This document shows positions 15,365-25,311 of a stretch of DNA of 64,000 nt, piece by piece. Source of the stretch: Bacillota bacterium (lineage in GTDB: Bacteria; Bacillota; Clostridia; Christensenellales; SZUA-584); NCBI GenBank assembly GCA_023460085.1, contig JAEWRI010000036.1, positions 347,449 to 411,448 of the forward strand, written 5' to 3'. The notes under the pieces are model-generated. The model was not told the DNA's origin and did no database searches. It worked only from the letters and a program-made list of their open reading frames with translations. The stretch's first letter is position 1; every line of letters begins with the position of its first letter. A program made the translations under genes and the position numbers.

Positions 15365-15523
15365 TAACCTCTGATTAAGTGAGGTATACCGTATTGGCGA
15401 GATGGTTTTGCGCCATGCAAGGCACGAAACCGCAGGAATAGCAGCGCTATTTCAAGGTTTCGTAACGCAGCAGGGCACATAATCCAGCCGCCAGGACGAT
15501 ATACCGAATTAATCAGTGGTTAC
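15364..15523. repeat. 160-bp imperfect inverted repeat between ruvC and ruvA (MITE-like or RNA element)
   Basis: The left end GTAACCTCTGATTAA matches the reverse complement of the right end (TTAATCAGTGGTTAC) with one difference. The arms stay alignable over about 80 bp each (for example GGTATACCGT against GGTATATCGT and CACGAAACC against TACGAAACC). The centre is AATAGC-AGC-GCTATT (15437-15451). The element fills nearly all of the ruvC-ruvA gap, has no coding capacity and no second copy in this window. Confidence 0.75.
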
Positions 15524-15541
15524 GTAAAGAGGAAGGGAATT

Positions 15542-16132
15542 ATGTACGATTACATCAGGGGCGAGGTTGCGGCAACCGAGAGGGATTGCGCCACCATCGA
15601 CGCGGGCGGCGTGGGCTACCGCGTGTACACCTCCGCGCAGTCGCTGCTGCATTTGAAGCCCGGCCAGACGGCCAAGCTGTATTGCCACCTCGTCGTGCGT
15701 GAGGACGCGCATACGCTCTACGGCTTCTTTACCCCGGAGGAGCGCGCGATGTTTCTGAAGCTCACGACGGTATCGGGCATCGGCCCTAAGGTGGCGCTCG
15801 CCGTGCTTTCGGCCATGAAGCTGTCCGACATTGCCGCCGCGATCATCACGTCCGACGAAGGCGCGTTTCAGAAGATCCCCGGCGTAGGCAAGAAAACCGC
15901 GCAGCGCATCATCATCGACCTCGCGGAGAAGATAGCGGCCGCCGAAGCGCTGAGCCTGGGCGGCGGCGATATGCCCGCAGGCCCGGCGGACAAGGAGGCC
16001 GAAGCCGTGAGCGCGCTGGTGACGCTGGGTTACAACCGCACGGAAGCGGTGCGCGCGGTGTCCGCAGTGAAAAACCTCGGCGACACGGCCGAAGAGCTGA
16101 TATTGATCGCTTTGAAGCGTATGGGCGCGTAA
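15542..16132 (+). CDS. ruvA: Holliday junction branch migration protein RuvA
   Basis: 196 aa. N-terminal OB domain (MYDYIRGEVAATERD), two helix-hairpin-helix motifs (TTVSGIGPKVALAVL and FQKIPGVGKKTAQRII) and a C-terminal RuvB-contact domain (AVSALVTLGYNRTEAVRAV). Tetramer that binds the four-way junction. GAGGAAGGG ribosome binding site; 9 bp before ruvB. Confidence 0.97.
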   Translation: MYDYIRGEVAATERDCATIDAGGVGYRVYTSAQSLLHLKPGQTAKLYCHLVVREDAHTLYGFFTPEERAMFLKLTTVSGIGPKVALAVLSAMKLSDIAAAIITSDEGAFQKIPGVGKKTAQRIIIDLAEKIAAAEALSLGGGDMPAGPADKEAEAVSALVTLGYNRTEAVRAVSAVKNLGDTAEELILIALKRMGA

Positions 16133-16141
16133 GGAGAGGAC

Positions 16142-17182
16142 ATGGAAGACGAGGAACGCATCGTATCGGCGCAGGGCCGCGAGGAGGATTCCGTGGCGGA
16201 GAACAACCTGCGCCCCGCTACGCTCGACGAATACATCGGCCAGCAGAAGGCCAAGGACAACCTGCGCGTATTCATGACCGCCGCGAAGCAGCGCGGCGAA
16301 TCGCTGGATCACGTGCTGCTGTACGGCCCCCCGGGCCTCGGCAAAACCACGCTGGCGTTTATCATCGCCGCGGAGATGGGCACCAACATCCGTGTGACCT
16401 CCGGCCCCGCCATCGAGCGGCCCGGCGATCTCGCGTCCATACTGACCAACTTAAGCAAGGGCGACGTGCTGTTCATCGACGAAATCCACCGCCTGAACAG
16501 CAGCGTCGAGGAGGTGCTGTACCCCGCGATGGAGGACTACGCGCTGGACATCGTGCTGGGCAAGGGTCCTTCGGCGCGTACGCTGCGCCTCGGACTGCCG
16601 CACTTCACGCTGGTGGGCGCAACCACGCGCGCCGGGCAGCTGACCTCGCCGCTGCGCGATCGATTCGGCGTCATTCACCGGCTGCAGATGTACACGGCAG
16701 ACGAGCTGTCACAGATCATTCACCGCTCCGCGCGCATACTCGGCATCGACATCACCGAGGACGCCGCGCTGGAGCTGGCGTCGCGCTCCAGAGGTACGCC
16801 GCGTGTCGCCAACCGGCTGCTGCGCCGCATCCGGGACTTCGCGGAGGTGGACGGCACGGGCAGCATCACGCTGGCCATTGCCCGCTACGGGCTGGACCGG
16901 CTGGAGGTGGACGAGATCGGTTTGGACGGCGTGGATAAGGTCATACTGGAAACCATCATCTGCAAGTTCGGCGGCGGGCCGGTGGGGCTGGATACGCTGT
17001 GCGCCGCCACCAACGAGGAGAGCGTGACCATCGAGGACGTGTATGAGCCGTTTCTTATACAGCTCGGCTTTATCAACAAGACGCCGCGCGGACGCGTGGC
17101 CACGGCGCTCGCCTACGCGCACATGGGCTACCCCTTCGCGGGAGACACGCAGCAGCTGAGATTGGGCATCACGGAGGATTAA
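16142..17182 (+). CDS. ruvB: Holliday junction ATP-dependent helicase RuvB
   Basis: 346 aa AAA+ motor of branch migration. Walker A YGPPGLGKTTLAF, Walker B VLFIDEIHRL, sensor and arginine finger region GATTRAGQLTSPLRDRFG, C-terminal winged helix (RTPRGRVATALAYAHMG in context). Full length. Stop codon abuts the TTG start of queA; both share the recombination/tRNA modification operon. Confidence 0.98.
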   Translation: MEDEERIVSAQGREEDSVAENNLRPATLDEYIGQQKAKDNLRVFMTAAKQRGESLDHVLLYGPPGLGKTTLAFIIAAEMGTNIRVTSGPAIERPGDLASILTNLSKGDVLFIDEIHRLNSSVEEVLYPAMEDYALDIVLGKGPSARTLRLGLPHFTLVGATTRAGQLTSPLRDRFGVIHRLQMYTADELSQIIHRSARILGIDITEDAALELASRSRGTPRVANRLLRRIRDFAEVDGTGSITLAIARYGLDRLEVDEIGLDGVDKVILETIICKFGGGPVGLDTLCAATNEESVTIEDVYEPFLIQLGFINKTPRGRVATALAYAHMGYPFAGDTQQLRLGITED

Positions 17183-18205
<1,023 letters not shown>

Positions 18206-18215
18206 CGGAGGAACC

Positions 18216-19325
18216 ATGGCCTTTCACTTTACGATAGAAAAGAAATGTCCCGACACCCTTGCGCGCACGGGCCGCTTTGAGACGCCGCACGGCGTCATCC
18301 GCACGCCCGTATATATGCCCGTCGGCACGCAGGCCACCGTAAAGGCGATGACACCCGATCAGGTGGCGGAAACCGGCGCACAAATACTGCTCGGCAACAC
18401 CTATCACCTGTATCTGCGTCCCGGGCACGAGCTGATGCGCGAGGCGGGCGGGCTGCACCGATTCATGCGCTGGGACAAGCCCATACTGACGGACAGCGGC
18501 GGATTTCAGGTGTTCTCCCTCGGAGAGCTGCGCAAGATTACTGAGGAGGGCGCGCTGTTCGCGTCGCACCTCGACGGCTCGCGCCATATGTTCACCCCGG
18601 AGCGCGTGATGGAAATAGAACAGGCGCTGGGCGCGGACATCATCATGGCATTCGACGAATGCACCGCCCTTCCGGCGGAGTACAATACCGTGGTCGCCGC
18701 GATGGAGCGCACACACCGCTGGGCGCAGCGCTGCAAAGACTCCAAGACGCGCGAAGATCAAGCGCTGTTCGGTATCGTGCAGGGCGGCGACTACGCCGAT
18801 CTGCGCTGTGAAAGCGCGAAGGTCATTGCCTCCATGGACTTCCCCGGCAACGCCATCGGCGGCCTCTCCGTGGGCGAACCGAAGCCCGTGATGAACGCCA
18901 TGCTGGACTTAACCGTGCCGCTGCTGCCTGAAAACAAACCGCGCTACCTCATGGGCGTGGGCAGCTTCGACTGCCTCGTGGACGGCGTAGCGCGCGGCGT
19001 GGACATGTTCGACTGCGTGCTGCAGACGCGCGTGGCACGCAACGGCACCGCACTCACGCGCACGGGCCGGCTCGTGGTGCGCAACGCGCAATACGCGCGG
19101 GACTTCTCTCCCATCGAGGAAGGATGCGATTGCTACGCGTGCCGCAACTTTACACGCGCCTATATCCGCCATCTCGTCAAGGCGGGAGAGATTCTGGGCG
19201 CGACGCTGCTGTCCATACATAACGTCCGCGCCTCGATAAGGCTGATGGAGGATATCCGCAAATCCATAGAAGAAGGCCGGTTTGAGGCTTTTAAAAGTGA
19301 ATTTTTTGCGAATTACAGGCATTAA
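18216..19325 (+). CDS. tgt: tRNA-guanine transglycosylase
   Basis: 369 aa. Exchanges guanine 34 for preQ1 in GUN tRNAs. Catalytic aspartates sit in LTDSGGFQVFSLGELR and VDMFDCVLQTRVARNG; zinc is bound by the C-terminal CDCYACRNFTRAYIRHL. GGAGG ribosome binding site 10 bp after queA. A promoter for yajC follows, so the operon may end here or read through. Confidence 0.98.
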   Translation: MAFHFTIEKKCPDTLARTGRFETPHGVIRTPVYMPVGTQATVKAMTPDQVAETGAQILLGNTYHLYLRPGHELMREAGGLHRFMRWDKPILTDSGGFQVFSLGELRKITEEGALFASHLDGSRHMFTPERVMEIEQALGADIIMAFDECTALPAEYNTVVAAMERTHRWAQRCKDSKTREDQALFGIVQGGDYADLRCESAKVIASMDFPGNAIGGLSVGEPKPVMNAMLDLTVPLLPENKPRYLMGVGSFDCLVDGVARGVDMFDCVLQTRVARNGTALTRTGRLVVRNAQYARDFSPIEEGCDCYACRNFTRAYIRHLVKAGEILGATLLSIHNVRASIRLMEDIRKSIEEGRFEAFKSEFFANYRH

Positions 19326-19338
19326 TCAAAAATATCTG

Positions 19339-19367
19339 TTGATCATTGGGACAGGTTCCGATATGAT
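19339..19367 (+). promoter_or_regulatory. yajC promoter
   Basis: TTGATC (19339-19344), 17-bp spacer, TATGAT (19362-19367). Confidence 0.75.
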
Positions 19368-19403
19368 ATTGTCTCAGAACGAATATGAAGGATGGTATGT
19401 GGG

Positions 19404-19712
19404 ATGCCGGATAATATCGGAAGTACCCTGATTGGGATTTTACCTTATGTCGCAATTTTTGGCGTACTGATACTCATGATGTGGCTGCCCAGCCGCAAGC
19501 GCAAGAAACAGTATCAGCAGCTGATGGACAGCCTTCAGCCTGGCAAAACGATTAAGACCATTGGCGGTATGTACGGCAAGATTCTTGCCGTTAAGGAAGA
19601 CCTCGTAACGATCGCGGCGCAGCCGGACGGAACTCGCCTCGTGTTCACAAAAGGCGCTATCGCAACCGTGGAGGACACGGAAGCCGAGGAAAAGACGCTG
19701 GACACCAAATGA
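19404..19712 (+). CDS. yajC: Preprotein translocase subunit YajC
   Basis: 102 aa. One membrane segment (LIGILPYVAIFGVLILMMWL) followed by RKRKKQYQQLMDSLQPG and the TIGGMYGKILAVKEDLVTI core typical of YajC, the accessory subunit of SecDF. secD/secF are not in the window. ATG 19404 is preferred for its spacing from AAGGA; an in-frame ATG 12 nt earlier overlaps that site. Confidence 0.93.
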   Translation: MPDNIGSTLIGILPYVAIFGVLILMMWLPSRKRKKQYQQLMDSLQPGKTIKTIGGMYGKILAVKEDLVTIAAQPDGTRLVFTKGAIATVEDTEAEEKTLDTK

Positions 19713-19718
19713 GTGCAT

Positions 19719-19745
19719 AAAAAAGACCCTCGGGTCTTTTTTTTT
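19719..19745. terminator. Bidirectional terminator between yajC and rqcH
   Basis: AAAAGACCC-TC-GGGTCTTTT with T-runs on both strands; serves the two convergent genes. Confidence 0.92.
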
Positions 19746-19747
19746 GC

Positions 19748-21454
19748 TCACTTTTGCAGCAGCTTTTCGAACAGCGCCCGGTCGGGCGTGACGAGTATCG
19801 TGTTATACCCTTCGTATACCACCATGCCGGGCTTCGCGCCATTGGGTTTGCGCACGTTTTTACGCGGCGCGTAGTCCACGGCGACCTTGGCGAAAGCCCC
19901 CGCCTTGCTCAGCGTCGCAGCGATAGTGGCGGCCTCCAGCAGCGTGCGTTCCGGGGCCTTCCCCTTCACGCCCGTGATCAGCACGTGCGATCCGGGGATG
20001 TTCTTGGTATGCAGCCAGATGTCGTCGGGTGCAGCCATCCGCATGGTCAGCTCGTCGTTCTGACGGTTGTTCTTGCCCGCGTACAGCGCGATGCCGTCCG
20101 AGGACATGAAACGATGCGGCGAGGACGGCTTTTCCGTGGGCCGCGCGGAAGCGTTCGGCGCGGCGCGCAGCACCCCGGCGCGCTGCAAATCGTACTCCAC
20201 CTCGGCAAGCTCCCCCGTCGTCTCACACGCGTCCAGCGAAGCCTGCACGCTTTCCAGAAACGCGATGGTCTCCTCGGTGCTGCGCATGCGTGACGCGGCC
20301 ATATCCATGCCGCTCTTCAGCTTGTTGTACTTCTTGTAATAGCGCTGCGCGTTGGCCGCGGGCGAAAGCCGCACATCCAGCGGCACCGTCACGGTCTCCC
20401 CTGTCGTAAAATCCTGCGCTTCCAGCGCACGCTGCCCGCGCGTGACGCGGTAGATATTCGCGGTGACGAGATCTCCGAACGTCCTCATCTGCTCCGCCTG
20501 CTTGGCCTGCTCCAGCGCGAACACCTGCTTCTCCAGCAGCGACGCCAGCTTTTCCAGCTGCTTGTCCGCAACGCGCGCAAGGTGCTCGCGCTTGCGCGCA
20601 ATGAGCGCCATCTCGCGCAGGCGGTAATAGAAGCTGTCCAGCATGGGATTCACGCCGCCGATGCCCTGCGTTTCATCCGCCGCCACGCTGCCATAGGGCT
20701 GCGGCGCGTAAAAAAACGGCACGCCGCCGCGAATATAGGTGGTGGGCTGCGGCGGTGCGTCAAAGAACGCCTTAACCGCTGCGGCAACGCGCGCGTCCTC
20801 CTGCGACGGCGCACAGCTCCATAGAATTTCATCGGCGGTCTGCGTCGATACCCCCTGCAGGATTTGAGACAGCCATCCGCGCATGCCCTTCGCGCCGCGC
20901 CGCGCCAGCGCCTCCGCAATATCGTCAGCCGAAACAACAAGCGGATTCAGCTTGTCGGACGGCGGCGTTTGATAATGCAGCCCGGGCAGCACGCTGCGCA
21001 CACGGCTTTGTGCCTCTCCCACATGGCGCAGGCTGTCCATGATGACGCCGCGCTCGTCCAGCAGCATCACGTTGGAATACTTGCCCATCAGCTCCGCAAC
21101 GAGCGTCATGGGCTTCGGCAGCCCCAGTTCGTCCTTCGCCTCCAGCGAGAAGCGCACGATTCGTTCCAGTTGGTCCTGCTCCACGGCGGCGATCATCGCG
21201 CCCGTCAGGTGCTTGCGCAGGAACATGCAGAACATCGGCGGCGCTTTGGGATTCTCGTATTTATGCTCCGTCGTGTGCAGCCGCGAATCCGCCGCGCCCG
21301 CACAGAGTAAAAGCCGCGGGTTTTTCCCCGGCGCGCGCAAGGTCAGTACCAAGGTATCCGGCTGCGGCTGGTGAACCTTGTCCACCTTGCAGCGTGTTAT
21401 CTCCGTGCTCAATTCCCGTACCGCGTGATGCAGCGTCCATCCGTCCAGTGTCAT
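19748..21454 (-). CDS. rqcH: Ribosome quality control protein RqcH (NFACT family)
   Basis: 568 aa. Bacterial NEMF/Rqc2 homologue that binds obstructed 50S subunits and recruits tRNA-Ala to add alanine tails; older annotations call it fibronectin-binding protein. N-terminal NFACT-N (TLDGWTLHHAVRELSTEI, PPMFCMFLRKHLTGAMI), central HhH and coiled coil, C-terminal NFACT-R (GIALYAGKNNRQNDELTMRM, NIPGSHVLITG). Start at MTLDGW is set by GGAGG 6 nt upstream. Confidence 0.95.
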   Translation of the reverse strand: MTLDGWTLHHAVRELSTEITRCKVDKVHQPQPDTLVLTLRAPGKNPRLLLCAGAADSRLHTTEHKYENPKAPPMFCMFLRKHLTGAMIAAVEQDQLERIVRFSLEAKDELGLPKPMTLVAELMGKYSNVMLLDERGVIMDSLRHVGEAQSRVRSVLPGLHYQTPPSDKLNPLVVSADDIAEALARRGAKGMRGWLSQILQGVSTQTADEILWSCAPSQEDARVAAAVKAFFDAPPQPTTYIRGGVPFFYAPQPYGSVAADETQGIGGVNPMLDSFYYRLREMALIARKREHLARVADKQLEKLASLLEKQVFALEQAKQAEQMRTFGDLVTANIYRVTRGQRALEAQDFTTGETVTVPLDVRLSPAANAQRYYKKYNKLKSGMDMAASRMRSTEETIAFLESVQASLDACETTGELAEVEYDLQRAGVLRAAPNASARPTEKPSSPHRFMSSDGIALYAGKNNRQNDELTMRMAAPDDIWLHTKNIPGSHVLITGVKGKAPERTLLEAATIAATLSKAGAFAKVAVDYAPRKNVRKPNGAKPGMVVYEGYNTILVTPDRALFEKLLQK

Positions 21455-21486
21455 AGCGTCCTCCGTCCCATGTATTATACATGCCC

Positions 21487-21515
21487 GTGACATCCGTTGC
21501 AATTGATGTTATAAT
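21487..21515 (+). promoter_or_regulatory. proA promoter
   Basis: GTGACA (21487-21492), 17-bp spacer, TATAAT (21510-21515). Confidence 0.75.
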
Positions 21516-21540
21516 GGCTTCAAATTTGGAGGATACACGC

Positions 21541-22776
21541 ATGCAGCACATATTGGATCAGGCGAAAGCCGCAAAGAGGGCGTCCTGCGCGCTGGCCGCG
21601 ATGGGTACGCGCGAAAAGGACGCGGCGCTTCTCGCCATGGCGGACGCGCTGGAAGCCCGTTCGGCGGAGATACTGGAAGCCAACGCGCAGGACGTGGAGG
21701 CGGCGCGCGCCAAAGGCACGCCCTCGGCGATGATCGATCGGCTCTCGCTCTCCGAAAAGCGCATCGCGGATATGGCGCAGGGCCTGCGCGATGTCGCGGC
21801 GCTGCACGATCCCATCGGCGAAGTGCTCCACACCGCATTGCGCCCCAACGGGCTTTCCATCGGCAAACAGCGCGTACCGCTGGGGGTGGTGGGAATCATC
21901 TACGAGGCGCGTCCCAACGTCACGTCGGACGCGGCGGGACTGTGCATCAAAGCGGGCAACGCCGTGGTGCTGCGCGGCGGCAGCGATGCTATTCACTCCA
22001 ATCAGGCCATCATCGACATCATGGCGAAAGCGGCGTACGCAGCAGGGCTGCCTGAAGGTGCGTTACAGCTTATCGCCGATACCTCGCGCGAGGCGGCGGC
22101 GTACATGATGGGGCTTCACGGCTTCATCGATGTGCTGATACCGCGCGGCGGCGCAGGTCTTATACAGTCGGTCGTACAGAACGCGAAGATCCCCGTGATC
22201 GAAACGGGCGTGGGCAACTGCCATGTATACGTGGACGCCTCCGCAGACCTCGACATGGCCGTGGAGATCCTCCACAACGCCAAGACGAGCCGTCCGTCGG
22301 TCTGCAACGCCGCGGAGACGCTGCTCGTGCACGAAGTGGTCGCGGCGGAGTTTCTGCCGAAGATGGCGCTGCGGCTCAGCAACGTGGAGCTGCGCGGCTG
22401 TGAGAAGACGCGGGCCATCATTCCCTGCAAGCCCGCCACGGAGGAGGATTATTACACCGAGTTTCTCGATTATATACTCGCCGTAAAGGTCGTGGACAGC
22501 CTGGACGAGGCCGTCGATCACATCAACACCTGCGGCACCAAGCATTCAGAGACCATCGTCACGCGGGACTACGCCAGCGCGGAGGCTTTCCTCGTGCGCG
22601 TCGACGCGGCGGCGGTATACGTCAACGCCTCCACACGCTTCACGGACGGCGGGGAGTTCGGCTTCGGCGCGGAGATAGGCATCAGCACGCAGAAGCTGCA
22701 CGCCCGCGGCCCCATGGGGCTTGAGGAATTGACCACGTATAAGTACATCATCCGAGGGAACGGACAAGTGAGGTGA
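21541..22776 (+). CDS. proA: Gamma-glutamyl phosphate reductase
   Basis: 411 aa. NADPH-dependent reduction of L-glutamyl 5-phosphate to the semialdehyde in proline synthesis. Aldehyde-dehydrogenase fold with catalytic cysteine near residue 255 (RPSVCNAAETLLVH), plus RPNVTSDAAGLCIKAGNAV and FGFGAEIGISTQKLHARGP. GGAGG is 8 nt upstream of the ATG. proB is not adjacent, which is less usual. The frame stops within the ribosome binding site of the lipoprotein gene. Confidence 0.97.
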   Translation: MQHILDQAKAAKRASCALAAMGTREKDAALLAMADALEARSAEILEANAQDVEAARAKGTPSAMIDRLSLSEKRIADMAQGLRDVAALHDPIGEVLHTALRPNGLSIGKQRVPLGVVGIIYEARPNVTSDAAGLCIKAGNAVVLRGGSDAIHSNQAIIDIMAKAAYAAGLPEGALQLIADTSREAAAYMMGLHGFIDVLIPRGGAGLIQSVVQNAKIPVIETGVGNCHVYVDASADLDMAVEILHNAKTSRPSVCNAAETLLVHEVVAAEFLPKMALRLSNVELRGCEKTRAIIPCKPATEEDYYTEFLDYILAVKVVDSLDEAVDHINTCGTKHSETIVTRDYASAEAFLVRVDAAAVYVNASTRFTDGGEFGFGAEIGISTQKLHARGPMGLEELTTYKYIIRGNGQVR

Positions 22777-22781
22777 TTTCA

Positions 22782-23402
22782 TTGTTCCGCAAGAAAATGT
22801 TATCCGTCATTCCGGCCGTGATGGTGCTGCTTTGTTTGCTTTCCGCCTGCGCAGCCGCGCCTGCGATGGAGGTATCTTACGCCCAGAGCCCGACATCCAC
22901 GCCAATACAAACCTCTGAGCCTGAGCAGTTAAAACCCACTGTCACCGCTTCGCCGGTGCCGCCTCCCACTCCAACGATTTCGCCCTCTTCTCCGCCGACA
23001 GCAACCCCGTCGACACTGCCCTCGCAGACAGAAACAAATTATGAAGCTTATCTGGGAAACTGGATCTGCTCCGATACCGCCAAAACGCGCAGCGAAGTTT
23101 TCGACCAAGGCGGTTCGGCCATACAATTTACCGAAATCACCGGCAAGCATGCCATCGGAAACGTGATATCCGTTTCAGAATCCTATGGACATCGGGATGC
23201 CAGTGTCGATTTCGACGGGTACATTGTTGACGGCGGCGTGCTTACCATTCAATTCGATAATGACGGATGGGATAATTACGGTACCATCACGATCGTATTT
23301 CAGAAGGATAGTCTGTTCGCCAGTATGCAATCTTACGAGACGAATCAATATGCAAACTGGAATATTGGATTCGGAGATTACCAATTTATCCGCGAGTCAT
23401 AA
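22782..23402 (+). CDS. Hypothetical lipoprotein with Thr/Pro-rich spacer
   Basis: About 206 aa. Signal peptide with lipobox LLSAC near residue 23, a Ser/Thr/Pro-rich spacer (about 30-80) and a beta-rich C-terminal domain starting YEAYLGNWICSD. A TTG start at 22782 is chosen for GAGGTGA 5 nt upstream, just at the proA stop; a GTG 9 nt earlier is possible. Likely anchored to the outer face of the membrane; function unknown. The C-terminal domain could be a small lipocalin-like or META-type fold, which is a guess. Confidence 0.72.
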   Translation: MFRKKMLSVIPAVMVLLCLLSACAAAPAMEVSYAQSPTSTPIQTSEPEQLKPTVTASPVPPPTPTISPSSPPTATPSTLPSQTETNYEAYLGNWICSDTAKTRSEVFDQGGSAIQFTEITGKHAIGNVISVSESYGHRDASVDFDGYIVDGGVLTIQFDNDGWDNYGTITIVFQKDSLFASMQSYETNQYANWNIGFGDYQFIRES

Positions 23403-23462
23403 CCAAAGCGCAGCCCTTATTCAAAAGAAATGAATAAACAATCCCGTCTTTTGGAGGTTGCT

Positions 23463-23867
23463 ATGGATGTATCCCTGATTGCGCCCTGCGGCATGAACTG
23501 CGCGCTGTGCCTTGCGTACCAGCGCGACAAGAACCACTGCCCCGGCTGCCGCGACGACAGCGTACGCAAATCGGATTATCACGCGCGCTGCGTCATCAAG
23601 CACTGCGAGAAACGGCTGCAGAACGGCTGGGTCAACTGCAGCCCTTGTGAGAAGCCCTGCCCGCGGTTGAAGCGGCTGGACAAGCGCTACCGCGAGAAGT
23701 ATGGCATGAGCATGCTGGAGAACCTTGCATGCATCCGCGAGGGCGGCATGAAGACGTTCCTCGCGCAGCAGACGAAGCGCTGGACATGCCCGGAATGCAA
23801 GGGCCTCATGTGTGTCCATCGCGGGCGCTGCCTCGTGTGTGAGCCTGCAGCAAACACTGCAAAATAA
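23463..23867 (+). CDS. Cysteine-rich DUF3795-like protein
   Basis: 134 aa with about 18 cysteines in CxxC-type groups: APCGMNCALCLAYQRDKNHC, HCEKRL..NCSPCEKPCPRL, WTCPECKGLMCVHRGRCLVC. The opening APCGMNCALC is the mark of DUF3795. Metal or iron-sulfur binding is expected; role unknown. GGAGG is 5 nt upstream of the ATG. Ends at the terminator shared with argH. Confidence 0.82.
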   Translation: MDVSLIAPCGMNCALCLAYQRDKNHCPGCRDDSVRKSDYHARCVIKHCEKRLQNGWVNCSPCEKPCPRLKRLDKRYREKYGMSMLENLACIREGGMKTFLAQQTKRWTCPECKGLMCVHRGRCLVCEPAANTAK

Positions 23868-23869
23868 AA

Positions 23870-23891
23870 CAGCGGCGATTTTGAGCCGCTG
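23870..23891. terminator. Bidirectional terminator between the DUF3795 gene and argH
   Basis: CAGCGGC (23870-23876), 8-nt loop, GCCGCTG (23885-23891); TTTTATTTT follows on the minus strand, ATGTTTT on the plus strand. Confidence 0.8.
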
Positions 23892-23923
23892 ATGTTTTAT
23901 CAGAAATCGAACGTCGAACACGC

Positions 23924-25303
23924 CTACTGCATCAAGAATTCCTTAATCTTATCGATGTGCCTCTGCACGCTGCTCTCCGCCGGGCCGCCGTATATGGCGC
24001 GCCGCGATACGCAGCTCTCCAGCGAAATCGCGTCGAACACGTCTTCACCGAAAGCCGGATCGATGGCTTTAAGCTCCGCCAGCGTCAGCTCGCCGATGGC
24101 TTTGCCATGCCCTTCGCAACGCAGTACCAAACGCCCCACCACCTCGTGGGCGTCGCGGAAGGGCATGCCCTTGCGCACGAGGTAGTCCGCCGCGTCCGTG
24201 GCGTTCGTGAAGCCGCGTCCCGCGCCGCGGTACATCGTCTCCTCGTTCCACTCCGCCGTGCGCAGCATGCCGGTGAAAACCGTAAGGCACGCCGTTACAG
24301 TGTCATACGCGTCAAACAGCGCCTCCTTGTCCTCCTGCATATCCTTGTTGTACGCCAGCGGCAGCCCCTTCATCACGGTCAGCAGCGCGGTCAGGTCACC
24401 GTAGACGCGACCCGTCTTGCCGCGGATCAGCTCCGCCATGTCAGGGTTCTTCTTCTGCGGCATGATGGAGGACCCGGTGGAATACGCGTCGCTCAGCGAT
24501 ACAAAGCCGAATTCGTTGGTGGAATACAGCACGATCTCCTCACAGAAGCGGGAGAGATGCATCATAGCCACAGAACAGGCGTAGAGAAAATCCAGTACGA
24601 AATCGCGGTCGGATACCGCGTCCATGCTGTTGCTCGTGATGGCGGAAAAGCCCAGCTCGCGCGCAACCATCGGGCGATCCAGCGGATACGTGGTGGCGCA
24701 AAGCGCGCCGGATCCCAGCGGCATCACATCGGCGGCGTCATAGGCGTGCTCGAAGCGCTCACAGTCGCGGAAGAACATCTCGCAGTAGGCCATCAGGTAA
24801 TGCGCCAGCGTCGTGGGCTGCGCCTTCTGCAGATGGGTGTAAGCCGGCATGATGGTGTCGAGGTTGGCTTCCGCGATGCCCAGCAGCGTACCCATCAGCG
24901 CCTTCAGCTGCGCGGACACGCCAAGGCTCGCCTCGCGCAGGAACATGCGGGAATCGAGCGCAACCTGATCGTTTCGGCTGCGGCCCGTGTGCAGCTTCTT
25001 GCCCGCGTCGCCGATGCGCTCAATCAGCAGCCGCTCGACATTCATATGGATGTCTTCGTCGGCTTCGGTAAACGTCACCTCGCCGCTCTCAATCTCCTCG
25101 AGGATATCCCCCAGACCGGCGATGATCTCCTCGCTCTCGTCCAGACTGATGACGCCGACGCGGCCCAGCATACGCGCGTGCGCGATGCTGCCCTGAATAT
25201 CCACGCGGTACAGGCGGCAGTCGAAACCGATGGAGGAATGGAAGCCCGCAGCTACCTCGTCCGTCTCGCCGGAGAAACGGCCGCCCCACATCTTTTTGCT
25301 CAT
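23924..25303 (-). CDS. argH: Argininosuccinate lyase
   Basis: 459 aa. Last step of arginine synthesis, splitting argininosuccinate into arginine and fumarate. Fumarase/aspartase fold with signature GSSIMPQKKNPDMAELI; also MWGGRFSGETDEV at the N-terminus and TGRSRNDQVALD. Start at MSKKMWGG with AAGGAG 5 nt upstream. Only 8 bp from argG, so co-transcribed. Confidence 0.98.
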   Translation of the reverse strand: MSKKMWGGRFSGETDEVAAGFHSSIGFDCRLYRVDIQGSIAHARMLGRVGVISLDESEEIIAGLGDILEEIESGEVTFTEADEDIHMNVERLLIERIGDAGKKLHTGRSRNDQVALDSRMFLREASLGVSAQLKALMGTLLGIAEANLDTIMPAYTHLQKAQPTTLAHYLMAYCEMFFRDCERFEHAYDAADVMPLGSGALCATTYPLDRPMVARELGFSAITSNSMDAVSDRDFVLDFLYACSVAMMHLSRFCEEIVLYSTNEFGFVSLSDAYSTGSSIMPQKKNPDMAELIRGKTGRVYGDLTALLTVMKGLPLAYNKDMQEDKEALFDAYDTVTACLTVFTGMLRTAEWNEETMYRGAGRGFTNATDAADYLVRKGMPFRDAHEVVGRLVLRCEGHGKAIGELTLAELKAIDPAFGEDVFDAISLESCVSRRAIYGGPAESSVQRHIDKIKEFLMQ

Positions 25304-25311
25304 GGCGCTCC

